Shown here piece after piece: positions 33,297-34,131 of a stretch of DNA of 34,131 nt. Position numbers and translations under genes: made by a program. The DNA is from Clostridia bacterium (GTDB taxonomy: Bacteria > Bacillota > Clostridia > TANB77 > CAG-508): NCBI GenBank assembly GCA_017404025.1, contig JAFRDD010000098.1:1-34131 (forward strand), read 5' to 3'. Numbering within the stretch: the first letter of the stretch is position 1; each line of letters begins with the position of its first letter. The notes under the pieces were generated by a model. It ran no database searches. It had not been told where the DNA came from and worked only from the letters and a program-made list of their open reading frames with translations.

Positions 33297-33995
33297 ATGA
33301 ATTTATTAAAAGATGAATGGAATAGAAAAGACATAGAAGAATTTAATACGTATTTAGAAAATCAGAAAAGAATTGAAAAAATAGATTTTACTAAAAGAGT
33401 GATTAACACTAATTTACCAGTTTTAGGAATACCAACACCTGAATTAAGAAATATTGCAAAAGAAATTCTGAAAGGAAATTATATAAGTTTTTTAGATAAT
33501 TTAAGTAATAAATATTATGAAAATACAATAATTAATGTAATTTTAATTAATAAAATAAATGATATAGAAGTTAAGAAATATTATTTCAATAAGTTAGTAA
33601 TAGATAATTGGGCAACTGTAGATATAATGACATTTAAAATAAAAGGTAAAGAAGAAGACTATCTAAAATTATCAAAAGAATATTTAAAGAATAAGCATCC
33701 ATTTTTTAGAAGAATAGGTGTTAGAATTTTGTTCAATTACACTAAAGAAAGCGATTTAACTGCAATTTTTAGAATTGTAGATTCATTATATAATGAAAAA
33801 GAATACTATGTAAATATGGCTGTTGCATGGTTAATGTGCGAAATAGTAATAAAAAACAGAGAACAAGCATTTAAATATTTAAAAAAGCATAATCTTAATA
33901 AATTTACTATTAATAAAACAATTTCAAAATGCAGAGATAGTTTTAGAGTAAGTAAAGAAGATAAAGAGGAATTATTAAAATATAGAATTAAATAA
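33297..33995 (+). CDS. AlkD-like DNA alkylation repair protein (HEAT-like repeats)
   Basis: A 232-aa all-helical protein of the DNA_alkylation (AlkC/AlkD) group. Visible family blocks are NLPVLGIPTPELRNIAKEI near the start, ENTIINVILINK, VIDNWATVDIM (the Trp/Asp region of AlkD enzymes), KNKHPFFRRIGVRIL and YYVNMAVAWLMCEIVIK, ending SKCRDSFRVSKEDKE. AlkD-type glycosylases excise bulky or positively charged alkylated purines without base flipping. Length is normal (~230 aa). Single gene with its own promoter; AGAGGT ribosome-binding site. A LexA-like box lies 112 bases after its stop, pointing to the next gene outside the window. Confidence 0.9.
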   Translation: MNLLKDEWNRKDIEEFNTYLENQKRIEKIDFTKRVINTNLPVLGIPTPELRNIAKEILKGNYISFLDNLSNKYYENTIINVILINKINDIEVKKYYFNKLVIDNWATVDIMTFKIKGKEEDYLKLSKEYLKNKHPFFRRIGVRILFNYTKESDLTAIFRIVDSLYNEKEYYVNMAVAWLMCEIVIKNREQAFKYLKKHNLNKFTINKTISKCRDSFRVSKEDKEELLKYRIK

Positions 33996-34020
33996 AAGAC
34001 ACCTGGTAAAATGTCAAGAT

Positions 34021-34047
34021 AAAAATTTAAAAAAATTAAATTTTTTT
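34021..34047 (+). terminator. AT-rich hairpin after the AlkD-like gene
   Basis: AAAAATTTAA (34021-34030) pairs with TTAAATTTTT (34036-34045) over five A, with T-tract to 34047. Weak stem (no G-C pair) but the right place for a terminator. Confidence 0.55.
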
Positions 34048-34106
34048 GTACATTGATAATATAAAAAGGGTTCACTTAATAAACCTATCACAAATACATA
34101 TTACAA

Positions 34107-34120
34107 CGAATATACGTTCG
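34107..34120. promoter_or_regulatory. LexA-box-like palindrome at the right edge
   Basis: CGAATATACGTTCG matches the Gram-positive LexA (Cheo) box GAACN4GTTC except for T in place of C in the left half (GAAT ATAC GTTC). ACGAA and TTCGT are inverted around it. The gene it would control lies beyond the window. Confidence 0.5.
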
Positions 34121-34131
34121 TGATAAGCGGA

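Noticed and set aside
1..34131. tRNA, rRNA or known riboswitch genes
   Set aside because: No cloverleaf with GTTCRANNC, no rRNA-like stretch, and no recognised riboswitch core was seen in any intergenic gap.

Overview
The window is a very AT-rich stretch of a low-GC Gram-positive genome, most likely a spore-forming Clostridia-type anaerobe. The evidence is strong Shine-Dalgarno sites (AGGAGG/GAGGTG), sigma-A promoters close to TTGACA-17-TATAAT, the spoIIM-xerD neighbour pair known from Bacillota, QueH, a CAP/SH3 secreted protein, and a cell-wall sorting tail. Almost every gene is on the + strand; only tmcAL is on the - strand. No rRNA, tRNA, CRISPR array or transposase gene was seen, and no gene-free stretch exceeds 300 bases.

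Layout. 0-2.8 kb: a membrane-anchored lipase-like hydrolase, serine O-acetyltransferase (cysE) and a HAD phosphatase. 2.8-5.1 kb: a predicted amidoligase translationally coupled to a small unknown protein, then a coiled-coil protein behind a perfect consensus promoter, ended by a strong terminator. 5.1-7.4 kb: an operon of a DUF2975-like membrane protein, a Cro-type regulator and a DUF4153/DUF4173-like membrane protein, with a palindrome just upstream of its promoter. 7.4-9.1 kb: a compact module of a 66-aa helical protein, a zeta-toxin-type kinase and a HAD/nucleotidase-type phosphatase. 9.1-13 kb: an SH3-CAP secreted protein, an anchored glucosaminidase-like protein and a large anchored extracytoplasmic protein. 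13-15.6 kb: alpha-glucan phosphorylase, followed by a long perfect palindrome with a GGGACGGTCC core.

15.6-21.5 kb is genome maintenance and sporulation: tmcAL (tRNA ac4C) and rnhA (RNase HI), each with one apparent extra base, an EndoQ-type DNA repair endonuclease, spoIIM, xerD, a second cluster of GGGACGGTTCC repeats, and ruvB. 21.5-25.9 kb has two multi-membrane-span glycosyltransferases, queH, and two gene remnants: an internal piece of an FAD-dependent oxidoreductase and an M20 peptidase lacking its N-terminal metal ligands. 25.9-34.1 kb has an unrecognised Cys-rich 504-aa protein, a CE4 polysaccharide deacetylase, an SPFH(YdjI-like)/SHOCT plus zinc-ribbon membrane protein pair, a large surface protein ending in an SVKTG-type sorting signal, and an AlkD-like DNA glycosylase. 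The right edge holds a LexA-box-like palindrome.

Best candidates for something undescribed are the kinase/phosphatase module with its small leader protein (7.4-9.1 kb), the amidoligase plus coupled partner (2.8-4.4 kb), the EndoQ/RNase HI pairing, the Cys-rich 504-aa protein, and the GGGACGGT-core palindrome family. All functional statements come from motif reading by eye; no database search was possible.
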